A model generated the notes under the pieces. That model saw only the letters and a program-made list of their open reading frames with translations. It was not told where the DNA came from and did not search any database. Positions 7,313-14,938 of a stretch of DNA of 29,757 nt are shown here, piece by piece; the first letter of the stretch is position 1; every line of letters begins with the position of its first letter. The DNA is from a virus. The position numbers and the translations under genes are program-made. The stretch is from the IMG/VR virus record IMGVR_UViG_3300044846_000239, positions 1 to 29,757 of that record. One strand, given 5' to 3'.

Positions 7313-9327
7313 ACAAGGTTGATATTTACGTTAACGATGTGCGCTTGGATATATTCCAAGATGAGGAGATTAGCATCAACCTATCTGTGCAGAACGTACA
7401 GGACATCTCAAAGGTGTTTACGGACTTCACGCAAGCCTTTACTGTTCCTGCGAGTGCAACGAACAACGGGGTCTTTAGTTACTACTACCGAAACGATGTG
7501 GTAGGTGGTTTTGATGGCAGGTTAAGAGCATCAGCAAGAATCGAAATAAACTCGCTACCATTCCGCACGGGGGTCGTAGAACTGGAGAACGTGCAGCTCA
7601 AAGGCACGGATCCGTATGCCTACACACTGACGTTCTATGGCGATGTCGTAACACTTACTGACTTGTTTGGCGAGGACTACTTATACGACCTTGACTTCAG
7701 CGACTACGACCACAGGTATGATGATGACGATATCTATGATAGGCTAACGACATCCACATACGCTCCGTTGTTTTACCCTTTGATGAGTCCTGTAAAGAAT
7801 TGGTTTTATCAAAGCGACTCAGGCGGAGGCGCTAATAATGAAGATAACATTGCTTATAAATTAACAGGTGGTGAAGGTCAAGGTTTTAGAGGCATCCATT
7901 ACTATGAGTTTAAGCCTGCGCTAAAGGTTACGGCTATCCTTGATGCGATGGAAGCAAAATACGGCATCAGCTTTACAGGAGCTTTCTTATCTGCCTTACC
8001 GTTTTCGGACTTGTCGTTATGGCTGCACCGCAAGGAAGGCTATATGTATCAAGACCAACCGAACGCAGTAACGTATCAAAAAATAAACTTCCAAACGAGA
8101 ACGGGTACCTACTTCGACCTTGCTAATGATACTTTTGACACAACATCTCTTGGTGTGTACTCCTTTACCTTTTTTGTCAATACTTTAAGTGTAGAGGCGA
8201 ATGTTGGTTTATTCGTAAATGGAGCGTATCGTTCATCAGTCGTAGTGCCAACAAGCGCCATAGGAACTACGATTACTTCTCAATTTTTCCTCGTAGCGGC
8301 GGGTGATAGGATTTCATTAAGGATTAAACCAACTCAAAACTCAACACCTCTCACCTATCAATTTACCTCGTGGGCAATGGAGTTGTTCCCTTCTACTTCA
8401 CTTGGGTCTGCATCAATGTCAGCAACCGACAGCATTACGGCAACAGTACGAGTGTCGGAATTGATGCCCGAAATAAAAGTAAAGGACTTCTTGGCGGGTA
8501 TTATGAAGATGTACAATATGGTAATTGTTCCTACCGCTGCTAATACATTCCTGCTTCAGCCGTTGGATGATTGGTACGCAGCAGGAACCGACAAAGACTT
8601 CCAAGAGTATTTAGATATAACACAATATGTGGTGAACAGACCACCGCTATACAGGGAGATAGAATTTAAGTACCAACCGACAGAGCAGATACTCGGATTC
8701 CAATACCAACAAACAAACAATGTAGGATTTGGGGATTTGAACACAAACTTTGACTTTGATGGCGATGAGCTGCTTATTGACGTGCCGTTTGAATGTCCGC
8801 TATATGAAAGACTTACCGACCTGCATACAGATGCCCTTACCAATGTAATCGTTTACAAAAGCATCACAAGCGAGACAAATGAGGCGGGTATATTCAACCC
8901 ATACTTAGGCGCGCCTATTGTATTTTACGCTACGTATAGAATAAAAATAGATTCAAACCCTGTCGGGTATGTAAACGTAGATGGTACTCACAGAAGGGTT
9001 GACGATGTTTGGTATGCCAATACCTCCAATCGCTACGATAGCATCGGCGCTGCGTATTCTATTTGCTTTGGAGGGGACATAGACCCGTTCCACCTGCAAT
9101 CGGTAAACCGAAGCCTTTACTACACCGAGTGGAGCGACTACATTACCGACCTGTACTCCAAGCAGCGAAGGGTGTACAACGTGGAGGCGGTGTTGCCTAT
9201 CGGCAAGATTATCGCGTTGAACCTTCAAAATGCAATCGTTTGGAACAACACCAAGTATGTGATAAATAACGTGAGCCTGAATATGACCACAGGCAAAGCA
9301 ACATTTGAACTCCTCAACGTAGTATGA
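7309..9327 (+). CDS. Large tail protein, probable tail tip/baseplate
   Basis: This is the largest protein of the phage (672 aa). The N-terminal half reads VDIYVNDVRLDIFQDEEISI, NVQDISKVFTDFTQAFTVPA and GVVELENVQLKGTDPYAYTL, a beta-rich layout reminiscent of distal tail/tail-hub proteins. A central region (about 290-365) looks like a beta-sandwich insertion. The C-terminal part includes VKDFLAGIMKMYNMVIVPTA and TKYVINNVSLNMTTGKATFE. No peptidase or lysozyme motif is evident. The Asp/Tyr-rich DDDDIYDRL segment may bind metal. It overlaps its neighbours on both sides by ATGA and stands two genes before the tape measure, so a tail-tip/hub role is the best guess. Confidence 0.55.
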   Translation: MNKVDIYVNDVRLDIFQDEEISINLSVQNVQDISKVFTDFTQAFTVPASATNNGVFSYYYRNDVVGGFDGRLRASARIEINSLPFRTGVVELENVQLKGTDPYAYTLTFYGDVVTLTDLFGEDYLYDLDFSDYDHRYDDDDIYDRLTTSTYAPLFYPLMSPVKNWFYQSDSGGGANNEDNIAYKLTGGEGQGFRGIHYYEFKPALKVTAILDAMEAKYGISFTGAFLSALPFSDLSLWLHRKEGYMYQDQPNAVTYQKINFQTRTGTYFDLANDTFDTTSLGVYSFTFFVNTLSVEANVGLFVNGAYRSSVVVPTSAIGTTITSQFFLVAAGDRISLRIKPTQNSTPLTYQFTSWAMELFPSTSLGSASMSATDSITATVRVSELMPEIKVKDFLAGIMKMYNMVIVPTAANTFLLQPLDDWYAAGTDKDFQEYLDITQYVVNRPPLYREIEFKYQPTEQILGFQYQQTNNVGFGDLNTNFDFDGDELLIDVPFECPLYERLTDLHTDALTNVIVYKSITSETNEAGIFNPYLGAPIVFYATYRIKIDSNPVGYVNVDGTHRRVDDVWYANTSNRYDSIGAAYSICFGGDIDPFHLQSVNRSLYYTEWSDYITDLYSKQRRVYNVEAVLPIGKIIALNLQNAIVWNNTKYVINNVSLNMTTGKATFELLNVV

Positions 9328-9476
9328 AGGCAAGCTATTTAAGTTATTTAATTGAAATACTAAACTCGGAGGAGTGGTTTGGCGAGGGTGAGTGCATTGA
9401 AATCGCCAAAGGCAAGAACAAACTACCCGAAGGATGGAAAGAATATATTAAGCTACAATGGCGGCAGTTGAAATAA
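9324..9476 (+). CDS. Small conserved-looking protein before the tape measure
   Basis: This is a 50-aa ORF (MKASYLSYLIEILNSEEWFG ... LPEGWKEYIKLQWRQLK). ATG 9324 overlaps the stop of the large tail gene as ATGA, and its end overlaps the tape measure start by 19 nt. The tight double overlap, and the absence of any other coding solution for this 130-nt stretch, support it as real. It is Trp/Lys/Glu-rich and has no membrane segment. I do not recognise it; a small tail-assembly factor is conceivable. Confidence 0.6.
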   Translation: MKASYLSYLIEILNSEEWFGEGECIEIAKGKNKLPEGWKEYIKLQWRQLK

Positions 9477-10996
9477 TTGAGATTAAAGGGGATGCAAGTC
9501 AGGCAATCGCTGCGCTTAAGGCCGTAGGGATAGAGGCTGACAAGACCCAGACCAAAGCCAAAGAGAGTAATGAGGCCATTAGCAATGGTTTATCTGCATT
9601 AGACAAGCAGACGGGTGGCGCGGTCTCCGCGTTCAAAGGATTGCAGGGTGGTATCACAAGCACCATTCGAGCCTTCGGTACGCTTAAGGGTGCAATCATC
9701 GCAACGGGCTTGGGTGCCCTGCTTGTGGCAGTAACATCGCTCGTTGCGTATTTCAAAGAAACCGAACGTGGTGGCGATGCCCTTGCTGAGGTTATGGGTG
9801 GTCTTGGCGCAGCCGTAAAGGTTGTGATTGACCGAGTAATTGGATTAGGCGAGGCTTTATTTAAGTTCTTTGAAGGAGACTTCAAGGGTGCCATTGATGG
9901 CGTTACGGGTGCCTTTAAGGGGTTAGGTGATGAGATTGCAAGAGAGACCAAGATCGGTAGAGAGCTTGCCAAGCAGCTCAACGATGTAGAGGATGCCGAA
10001 CGTGCGCTTATCGCACAACGTGCTATTGCCAACAGGCAGATTGCAGAGGCCCGCCTCATCGCTGATGACGTTACCAAAAGCACCGAAGCTCGCACAGCCG
10101 CTATCCAAAAAGCGGGTGCTATCGAGGAGCGTGTAGCCCGTCAAGAATTAGCCGTTCAACGGCAGCGTTTGAACGTATTGCTAGAGCAAGCTAAGATGGG
10201 TGAGGTCACCGAAGATGGTTTAGTTCGTATTGAGGAGGCTCGTGCGAGAATATCGGAGCTTGAGCAGGCAAACATTATGCGTCGCAAGAGGCTTCAGACC
10301 GAAACCATTTCATTGATCAACGAAGAAATTGCTAAAATCAAAGAACTTGAGAAAGCAACAACCGATGCGTCAAAAGCAAGATTTGATAATAGCGAAAAGA
10401 AGTTCAAGGACTTTGTAGATAAATCCGTAGATGCAAGCAAGCAGGGTGGCGCAGAGATAGCGAGGGTAGGTCAGTTCTTTACTGAATCAATCGCCGACGG
10501 AGCAACAAGCGCAGCAGCCGATTTGGGTGACTACATTAACTTCACCATTGCAAACCTTGACGCGGTAAGTGGAGCCATCAGCGGGTTTGCTGCACTTGCG
10601 GGCGAGAACACTAAAATTAGCAAGGCCCTTGCAATGACTCAGATTGTGATTGACACATATATGGGTGCCACCAAAGCATTGGGTGCATACCCTCCGCCCT
10701 TTGGTGCTATCGCTGCCGCAGGCGTAATTGCAGGTGGTATTGCAAACTTGAGGAAGGTAAGCTCTACGCAGATCCCTACTACGGCCAACGCTTCCGCGCC
10801 TACAACCATAACCGCGCCGACTGCCCCATCACAACCACCGCAGTTTAACATCGTAGGGCAGGGTGGCGTGAACCAACTTGCACAAAGCATAGGTGGTCAG
10901 TTCAACCAACCCGTTCGTGCTTACGTAGTAGGGCAGGATGTAACGACCTCACAACAACTACAACGCCAAAGAGTAAGAACCGCAACATTCGGATGA
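9458..10996 (+). CDS. Tape measure protein
   Basis: This 512-aa protein has the layout of a tape measure: an N-terminal helical, Ala/Lys-rich region (residues 1-60), a hydrophobic Gly/Ala-rich stretch (GAIIATGLGALLVAVTSLVA at about 80-100), long coiled-coil sequence (about 160-320, rich in Ala/Glu/Arg/Lys), and a second hydrophobic Gly/Ala region (about 370-430) before a Pro/Thr-rich tail. It sets tail length. At the usual ~0.15 nm per residue, 512 residues would give a short tail of roughly 75 nm. It follows, rather than precedes, the probable tail-tip genes, which is the reverse of the lambda order. Confidence 0.85.
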   Translation: MAAVEIIEIKGDASQAIAALKAVGIEADKTQTKAKESNEAISNGLSALDKQTGGAVSAFKGLQGGITSTIRAFGTLKGAIIATGLGALLVAVTSLVAYFKETERGGDALAEVMGGLGAAVKVVIDRVIGLGEALFKFFEGDFKGAIDGVTGAFKGLGDEIARETKIGRELAKQLNDVEDAERALIAQRAIANRQIAEARLIADDVTKSTEARTAAIQKAGAIEERVARQELAVQRQRLNVLLEQAKMGEVTEDGLVRIEEARARISELEQANIMRRKRLQTETISLINEEIAKIKELEKATTDASKARFDNSEKKFKDFVDKSVDASKQGGAEIARVGQFFTESIADGATSAAADLGDYINFTIANLDAVSGAISGFAALAGENTKISKALAMTQIVIDTYMGATKALGAYPPPFGAIAAAGVIAGGIANLRKVSSTQIPTTANASAPTTITAPTAPSQPPQFNIVGQGGVNQLAQSIGGQFNQPVRAYVVGQDVTTSQQLQRQRVRTATFG

Positions 10997-12078
10997 TGAA
11001 ACTAATTGAACTTATACTTGATGAAACGATGCTCCTTACGGGCATCGACGCAATATCCCTTGTAGAATACCCTGCTATTGAGGAGGACTTCATTGCGCTG
11101 AACTCACAGCGTGTGGAGTTTGCCACGCAGAGCGATGAGAAGCGCATCCTTATGGGAGCAGCACTCGTACCCAACAAGCCCATCTACCGAGCAGAAGGCC
11201 AAGAGGAGTTCTACGTTTACTTCAGCGAAGCGACCATCCGCAAAGCAAGCGAGATGTTCTTTCAGAAGTCCAAGCAGAACAACGCTACGCTTGAACACGA
11301 GGTAGGCATCAACGGCCTCACGGTTGTAGAGTCTTGGATTATCGAAGATGAGATACACGACAAGAGCAAGAAGTACGGCTTTGATTTGCCCGTAGGCACT
11401 TGGATGGTATCTATGAAAGTCAACAACCCAGAGATTTGGACAAACTTTGTCAAGACGGGCAAGGTCAAAGGATTCTCTATTGAGGGGTACTTCGTTGACA
11501 AGCTAAACCTTGCCAAGCAAGAGATGGCAGAGATAGAAGAACAAGAGGCAGCCTTGATGCTATCGCAGATTGTCGCTATCATAAAAAGGGATGGCCGTAA
11601 GAAGTCAGGAACCCGAACCGAGATGGCCTCGTATTCTGACTACCCCGATGCAGTAAAGAACAACGCCAAGCGTGGCATTGAACTTAACGAAAAGAACGGC
11701 AACAAGTGCGCTACGGCAATCGGTAAGGTAAGAGCGCAGCAGCTCGCACAGGGCAAGCCTGTAAGCGTGGAGACTATTACACGGATGTACTCGTACCTAT
11801 CAAGAGCCGAAGAATACTACGATGAAAGCAATAGCGAAGCCTGCGGAACAATATCGTTCCTACTATGGGGCGGACTTGCAGGTAAGAGGTGGGCAGAGTC
11901 CAAACTAAAGGAACTTGGTAAACTCGAACTCGCAGTAGGAGTACCTCACTACACGGCAGACGGCAAACTATACACAGGCCCCACGCATAAAGATGCTGAT
12001 GGCAGACTTATGACAGGCGCAGAGCATACGGAAGAAAGCGAATACCTATACCACAAAGAAGAACTAAAGAATGAATAG
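10993..12078 (+). CDS. Prohead protease, XkdF-like, with a C-terminal adaptor-like domain
   Basis: This is a 361-aa two-domain protein. Residues about 50-170 match the XkdF-like phage protease: IYRAEGQEEFYVYFSE, TLEHEVGINGLTVVESWI (His102), DLPVGTWMVSMKVNNPEIW and VKGFSIEGYF (Ser162), giving the His and Ser of the putative catalytic site. Residues about 205-315 form a second domain, ASYSDYPDAVKNNAKRGIEL ... ATAIGKVRAQQLAQGKPVS ... TISFLLWGGLAGKRWAESKL, a conserved phage domain often joined to head proteases. The end is polar and Gly/His-rich. It overlaps the tape measure stop and precedes the scaffold-like and capsid genes, the expected place for the maturation protease. Confidence 0.8.
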   Translation: MMKLIELILDETMLLTGIDAISLVEYPAIEEDFIALNSQRVEFATQSDEKRILMGAALVPNKPIYRAEGQEEFYVYFSEATIRKASEMFFQKSKQNNATLEHEVGINGLTVVESWIIEDEIHDKSKKYGFDLPVGTWMVSMKVNNPEIWTNFVKTGKVKGFSIEGYFVDKLNLAKQEMAEIEEQEAALMLSQIVAIIKRDGRKKSGTRTEMASYSDYPDAVKNNAKRGIELNEKNGNKCATAIGKVRAQQLAQGKPVSVETITRMYSYLSRAEEYYDESNSEACGTISFLLWGGLAGKRWAESKLKELGKLELAVGVPHYTADGKLYTGPTHKDADGRLMTGAEHTEESEYLYHKEELKNE

Positions 12079-12232
12079 ACCACAAAAACTCCCAGTTGCC
12101 TCACCACGAGGTGGAAGACGTGGGTGCTTATGCCCCGACAATACCTACAAGTCTAATTGCTGCGATGGATCTATCCAAGCACAAGGAGTAGGCTCACTTG
12201 TTGGGCAAGGCACCGTAGTTATCAATCCATAA
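12071..12232 (+). CDS. Small Cys-rich protein (GCLCPDNTY type)
   Basis: This 53-aa ORF starts 8 nt before the end of the protease gene and fills what would otherwise be a gap. It encodes a basic N-terminus (MNRPQKLPVASPRGGRRGCL) and a compact motif with four cysteines, GCLCPDNTYKSNCCDGSIQA, ending GVGSLVGQGTVVINP. I recall similar CLC.DNTY...CCDGS..AQG peptides in structural regions of Bacteroidetes phages, but cannot verify it here. Four cysteines in about 14 residues suggest metal binding or disulfides. The function is unknown; its place between protease and scaffold suggests a virion component. Confidence 0.65.
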   Translation: MNRPQKLPVASPRGGRRGCLCPDNTYKSNCCDGSIQAQGVGSLVGQGTVVINP

Positions 12233-12271
12233 AAATGTTACAAATAACCAAAACCCTTTTAATTAGTTAGT

Positions 12272-12844
12272 ATGAAAGCAAATTCCATTCTGAACAGAAT
12301 CCTTGCCGAACTTGCCTCCGTAAGGAATGTAAGCTTAGCAACAATGAACCTTGAGAACGGTGCCGTTCTTGAGGCTGAAGCCTTTGAAGCAGGCAATGAA
12401 GTATTCGTCGTAAGCGGCGAAGATCGCGTTGCTGCTCCTGTTGGCGAACACCTTTTAGAAGATGGCCGTATTTTGGTCATCACCGAAGAAGGCGTAATCG
12501 CTGAAATTAAAGAAGCCCCTGCCGCTGCTGAAGTAGCAGTAGAGGTTGAAGTACCTACTGAACTTGCCGATATGGAAGTCGTAGAGGAAGCTCCTGCCGT
12601 AGTTGCAATCATCGAGAAAGTCCTCGAGGAGATTGCAATGATGCGCGAGGAGATGAAAGGAATGCGTGAGGAGATGGGCAGTTATGCCAAGAAGGAGGAG
12701 ATGAAAGCTATGAAAGCTGAACTATCTGCCGCCCCTGCTGCGAAAGCCATCAAGCACAACCCCGAAACAAAGCAAGTCCAAAAGATGAGTTCAAACCGCC
12801 CCGAAAAGACGATTGACCGAGTCCTTGCACGAATGAATAAATAA
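12272..12844 (+). CDS. Putative capsid scaffold protein
   Basis: This is a 190-aa acidic protein immediately upstream of the major capsid gene. Residues 20-90 are strand-like with repeated short phrases (NLENGAVLEAEAFEAGNEVF, LLEDGRILVITEEGVIAEI). Residues 90-120 are Ala/Glu/Val-rich, and residues 118-150 form a Met/Glu/Lys coiled coil (IAMMREEMKGMREEMGSYAK). The basic C-terminal tail (RPEKTIDRVLARMNK) is what a scaffold would use to hold capsid subunits. Composition, size and position fit a scaffold, and the protease two genes upstream could degrade it. There is no sequence-level proof. Confidence 0.55.
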   Translation: MKANSILNRILAELASVRNVSLATMNLENGAVLEAEAFEAGNEVFVVSGEDRVAAPVGEHLLEDGRILVITEEGVIAEIKEAPAAAEVAVEVEVPTELADMEVVEEAPAVVAIIEKVLEEIAMMREEMKGMREEMGSYAKKEEMKAMKAELSAAPAAKAIKHNPETKQVQKMSSNRPEKTIDRVLARMNK

Positions 12845-12854
12845 TAAATAAAAA

Positions 12855-13781
12855 ATGGCTACAACTACTTCAATCACCACTTCGTACGCTGGTCAATTCG
12901 CCAGCAAGTACATCTCTGCTGCTCTTTTGAGTGCAGACACGCTTGACAAAGGTCTTATCGAGATCCTTCCAAACGTAAACTACCGCACCACCCTTCAGAA
13001 GGTTAACACAAACGACATCGTAAAAGATGCCACTTGTGATTTCGATGCAACTTCTACCTTGACTTTGACCGACCGCATCCTTGAGGTTGAGCCATTTCAA
13101 GTGAACTTGCAGCTTTGCAAGAAGGACTACTACGATTCTTGGATCGGTGGTCAAATGGGTTTCTCTGCTTACGATAGCATCCCCGCTTCTTTCGCTGATT
13201 TCTTGATTGCACACGTTGCTTCAAAGACTGCCCAAAAGATTGAGCAGAACATTTGGAACGGAACTGCTGCAAGTGCAGGAGAATTTAGCGGATTCCTTTC
13301 ATTGATGACTGCTGACTCAGACGTTATTGACGTAACCGCTACCACCGTGACTGCTGCAAACGTAATCGCAGAGCTTGGTAAAGTTGTAGACGCTATCCCT
13401 TCTGCCCTTTACGGCAAGGAGGACTTGACTATCTACGTTCCACAAAACGTAGCAAAGGCTTATGTCCGCGCTCTTGGTGGATTCGGAACTTCAGGTCTTG
13501 GAGCAAATGGTGTTGACAATAAAGGTACTACTTGGTACGGCAACGGAGATTTGTTCTTCGATGGTATCCGTGTTGCTATGGCCAACGGTCTTCCTTCTAA
13601 CAAGATGGTTGCTGCTCAGTCTTCAAACCTATTCTTCGGAACAGGTCTTCTGAACGAGCGTAACGAAGTTCGCGTTCTTGATATGGCTGACCTTGACGGA
13701 TCAGACAATATCCGCGTGATCCTCAGGTTTTTCGCAGGGGTCAATTACGGGATCGGTTCGGACGTCGTTCTGTACAGTTAA
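12855..13781 (+). CDS. Major capsid protein
   Basis: This is a 308-aa protein with the features of an HK97-fold capsid subunit of the Bacteroidetes-phage type: N-arm MATTTSITTSYAGQFASKYI, spine and P-domain segments (ASFADFLIAHVASKTAQKIE, EDLTIYVPQNVAKAYVRAL), and C-terminus IRVILRFFAGVNYGIGSDVV. It has strong A-rich leader sequence (aaataaaaa before ATG), codon use enriched in frequent codons compared with neighbours, and a terminator directly after, all signs of high expression. Position after protease and scaffold-like genes confirms the assignment. No crosslinking residues can be assigned. Confidence 0.85.
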   Translation: MATTTSITTSYAGQFASKYISAALLSADTLDKGLIEILPNVNYRTTLQKVNTNDIVKDATCDFDATSTLTLTDRILEVEPFQVNLQLCKKDYYDSWIGGQMGFSAYDSIPASFADFLIAHVASKTAQKIEQNIWNGTAASAGEFSGFLSLMTADSDVIDVTATTVTAANVIAELGKVVDAIPSALYGKEDLTIYVPQNVAKAYVRALGGFGTSGLGANGVDNKGTTWYGNGDLFFDGIRVAMANGLPSNKMVAAQSSNLFFGTGLLNERNEVRVLDMADLDGSDNIRVILRFFAGVNYGIGSDVVLYS

Positions 13782-13801
13782 TCCGAGTTAACGTAAATCA
13801 T

Positions 13802-13836
13802 AGGGGGGCTTGGGCTATGTCCTCGCCCCCTTTTTT
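13802..13836 (+). terminator. Rho-independent terminator after the capsid gene
   Basis: A six-pair stem (AGGGGG with CCCCCT) closes a loop of about 18 nt and is followed directly by a run of T. It would end or reduce transcription after the major capsid gene. Confidence 0.7.
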
Positions 13837-13858
13837 AATCTAATAAAACAAAGAAAAA

Positions 13859-14395
13859 ATGTCGTGTGATTTAACTAAAGGTAGAGAAATTCCCTGTAAA
13901 GACGTAACAGGTGGGCTTTACAAAATTACGTTCATCAATTATGGTGATATGGGTAACATCGCTTTTACAGATGATGAAATTACTGACATTAGCGGAACTT
14001 TTACCGCTTATGTTTACGAAGTAAAAGGCAATAGCTCATTTGAGCAAGCATTCAATTCAAGCCGCGAGAATGGTACTACATTCTTCACGCAGACTTTGAA
14101 TGTCACTTTGCCAAAACTTACTAAAGAAGATAATAAGCAGTTAAAGTTGATGGCCTATGGCCGCCCTCAAGTGGTGATTCAAGACAACAACGGAAACGCA
14201 TTTATGATGGGTCTGAACTACGGAGCTGAAGTAACTGGCGGAACGATTGTAACTGGTGCTGCAATGGGTGACCTTTCTGGCTATACCTTGACTTTAGAGG
14301 CACAGGAGCAACTTCCCGCTAACTTCATTGAGGGAGCTACAAAAGCCAATCCATTTGCAGGTTGTACCGCGACTGTAGTGCTTGACTTTAATTAA
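13859..14395 (+). CDS. Probable major tail tube protein
   Basis: The 178-aa protein begins MSCDLTKGREIPCKDVTGGL and continues with KITFINYGDMGNIAF, then SSFEQAFNSSRENGTTFFTQ, LNVTLPKLTKEDNKQLKLMA and GAEVTGGTIVTGAAMGDLSG. The beta-rich layout with a late YTLTLEAQEQLPANFIEG matches a family I recall as the tail-tube candidate of Bacteroidetes siphophages. The very A-rich leader (aaagaaaaa) and flanking terminators on both sides indicate a highly expressed single-gene unit, as expected for a tube protein made in many copies. It lies in the head module rather than beside the tape measure. Confidence 0.6.
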   Translation: MSCDLTKGREIPCKDVTGGLYKITFINYGDMGNIAFTDDEITDISGTFTAYVYEVKGNSSFEQAFNSSRENGTTFFTQTLNVTLPKLTKEDNKQLKLMAYGRPQVVIQDNNGNAFMMGLNYGAEVTGGTIVTGAAMGDLSGYTLTLEAQEQLPANFIEGATKANPFAGCTATVVLDFN

Positions 14396-14440
14396 ATAAA
14401 TGAGGCGGCATAAGCGCTTTGTATTTACAGGTAAAAGGAG

Positions 14441-14466
14441 AAAGGGGCGCAAGCCCCTTTTCTATT
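14441..14466 (+). terminator. Rho-independent terminator after the tube-like gene
   Basis: A perfect 8-bp stem, AAAGGGGC with GCCCCTTT, closes a GCAA tetraloop of the GNRA class. The 3' arm runs into a T-rich tail. Together with the terminator at 13802 it isolates the tube-like gene. Confidence 0.75.
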
Positions 14467-14503
14467 TTCAAACAAATCGGAATTAAAAGGTTATTTACTT
14501 AAG

Positions 14504-14938
14504 ATGCATATCCTTCAAGTATCAGCTTCACCTCAAACCATTACGGTAATCCCTCGTGAGTTCGTTTACTCATCAGAGGATTTGGACTTGTACTTCGAGC
14601 GTGTGTTGTTTGATGGTGGCACTTTAGAGGCCACAGGATGCGTTCAGAGCGCAGTTAACGACATTGATGGTGTTACGCTATATTTGATTGATGAAAGCAC
14701 CAACACAGAGCAAGAAATCAATCCCACGATAACAGAGGCCAATGGCTTTATGGATCTCACGGCAGTCTATACATTAGTCAACAACCGATTCTACGGCCTT
14801 AAATTAATATACGATGGTGACCTTATCTACCGAGATAGGGTATTCGTAACTTCGCAAACAGATTTCGACAAATTTACCGTGAACCAAAACGTCTACACGG
14901 AAGAAACAAGCTACAATAATGAGTACATCATCATCTAA
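14504..14938 (+). CDS. Small structural protein with inserted DGG cassette
   Basis: This is a 144-aa beta-rich protein. It starts MHILQVSASPQTITVIPREF and ends with a strand-rich part (FYGLKLIYDGDLIYRDRVFV) of a family I recall from Bacteroidetes phages between tube and portal genes. Residues 33-46, RVLFDGGTLEATGC, are one of four copies of a cassette shared with the proteins at 6047 and 17273. The cassette sits between EDLDLY and GVTLYLIDES, as though added between two strands of an otherwise continuous domain. The stop overlaps the portal start by 20 nt. The exact role is unknown. Confidence 0.6.
   Translation: MHILQVSASPQTITVIPREFVYSSEDLDLYFERVLFDGGTLEATGCVQSAVNDIDGVTLYLIDESTNTEQEINPTITEANGFMDLTAVYTLVNNRFYGLKLIYDGDLIYRDRVFVTSQTDFDKFTVNQNVYTEETSYNNEYIII

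Noticed and set aside
9063-9269. Overlapping + frame ORF (68 aa) in the large tail gene
   Set aside because: Arg/Pro/Val-rich pattern typical of an out-of-frame translation; no start signal.
9499-10095. Long minus-strand ORF (198 aa) opposite the tape measure gene
   Set aside because: Ser/Ala/Pro-rich shadow of the Ala/Glu/Lys-rich tape measure; no start context, and no other gene is on the minus strand.
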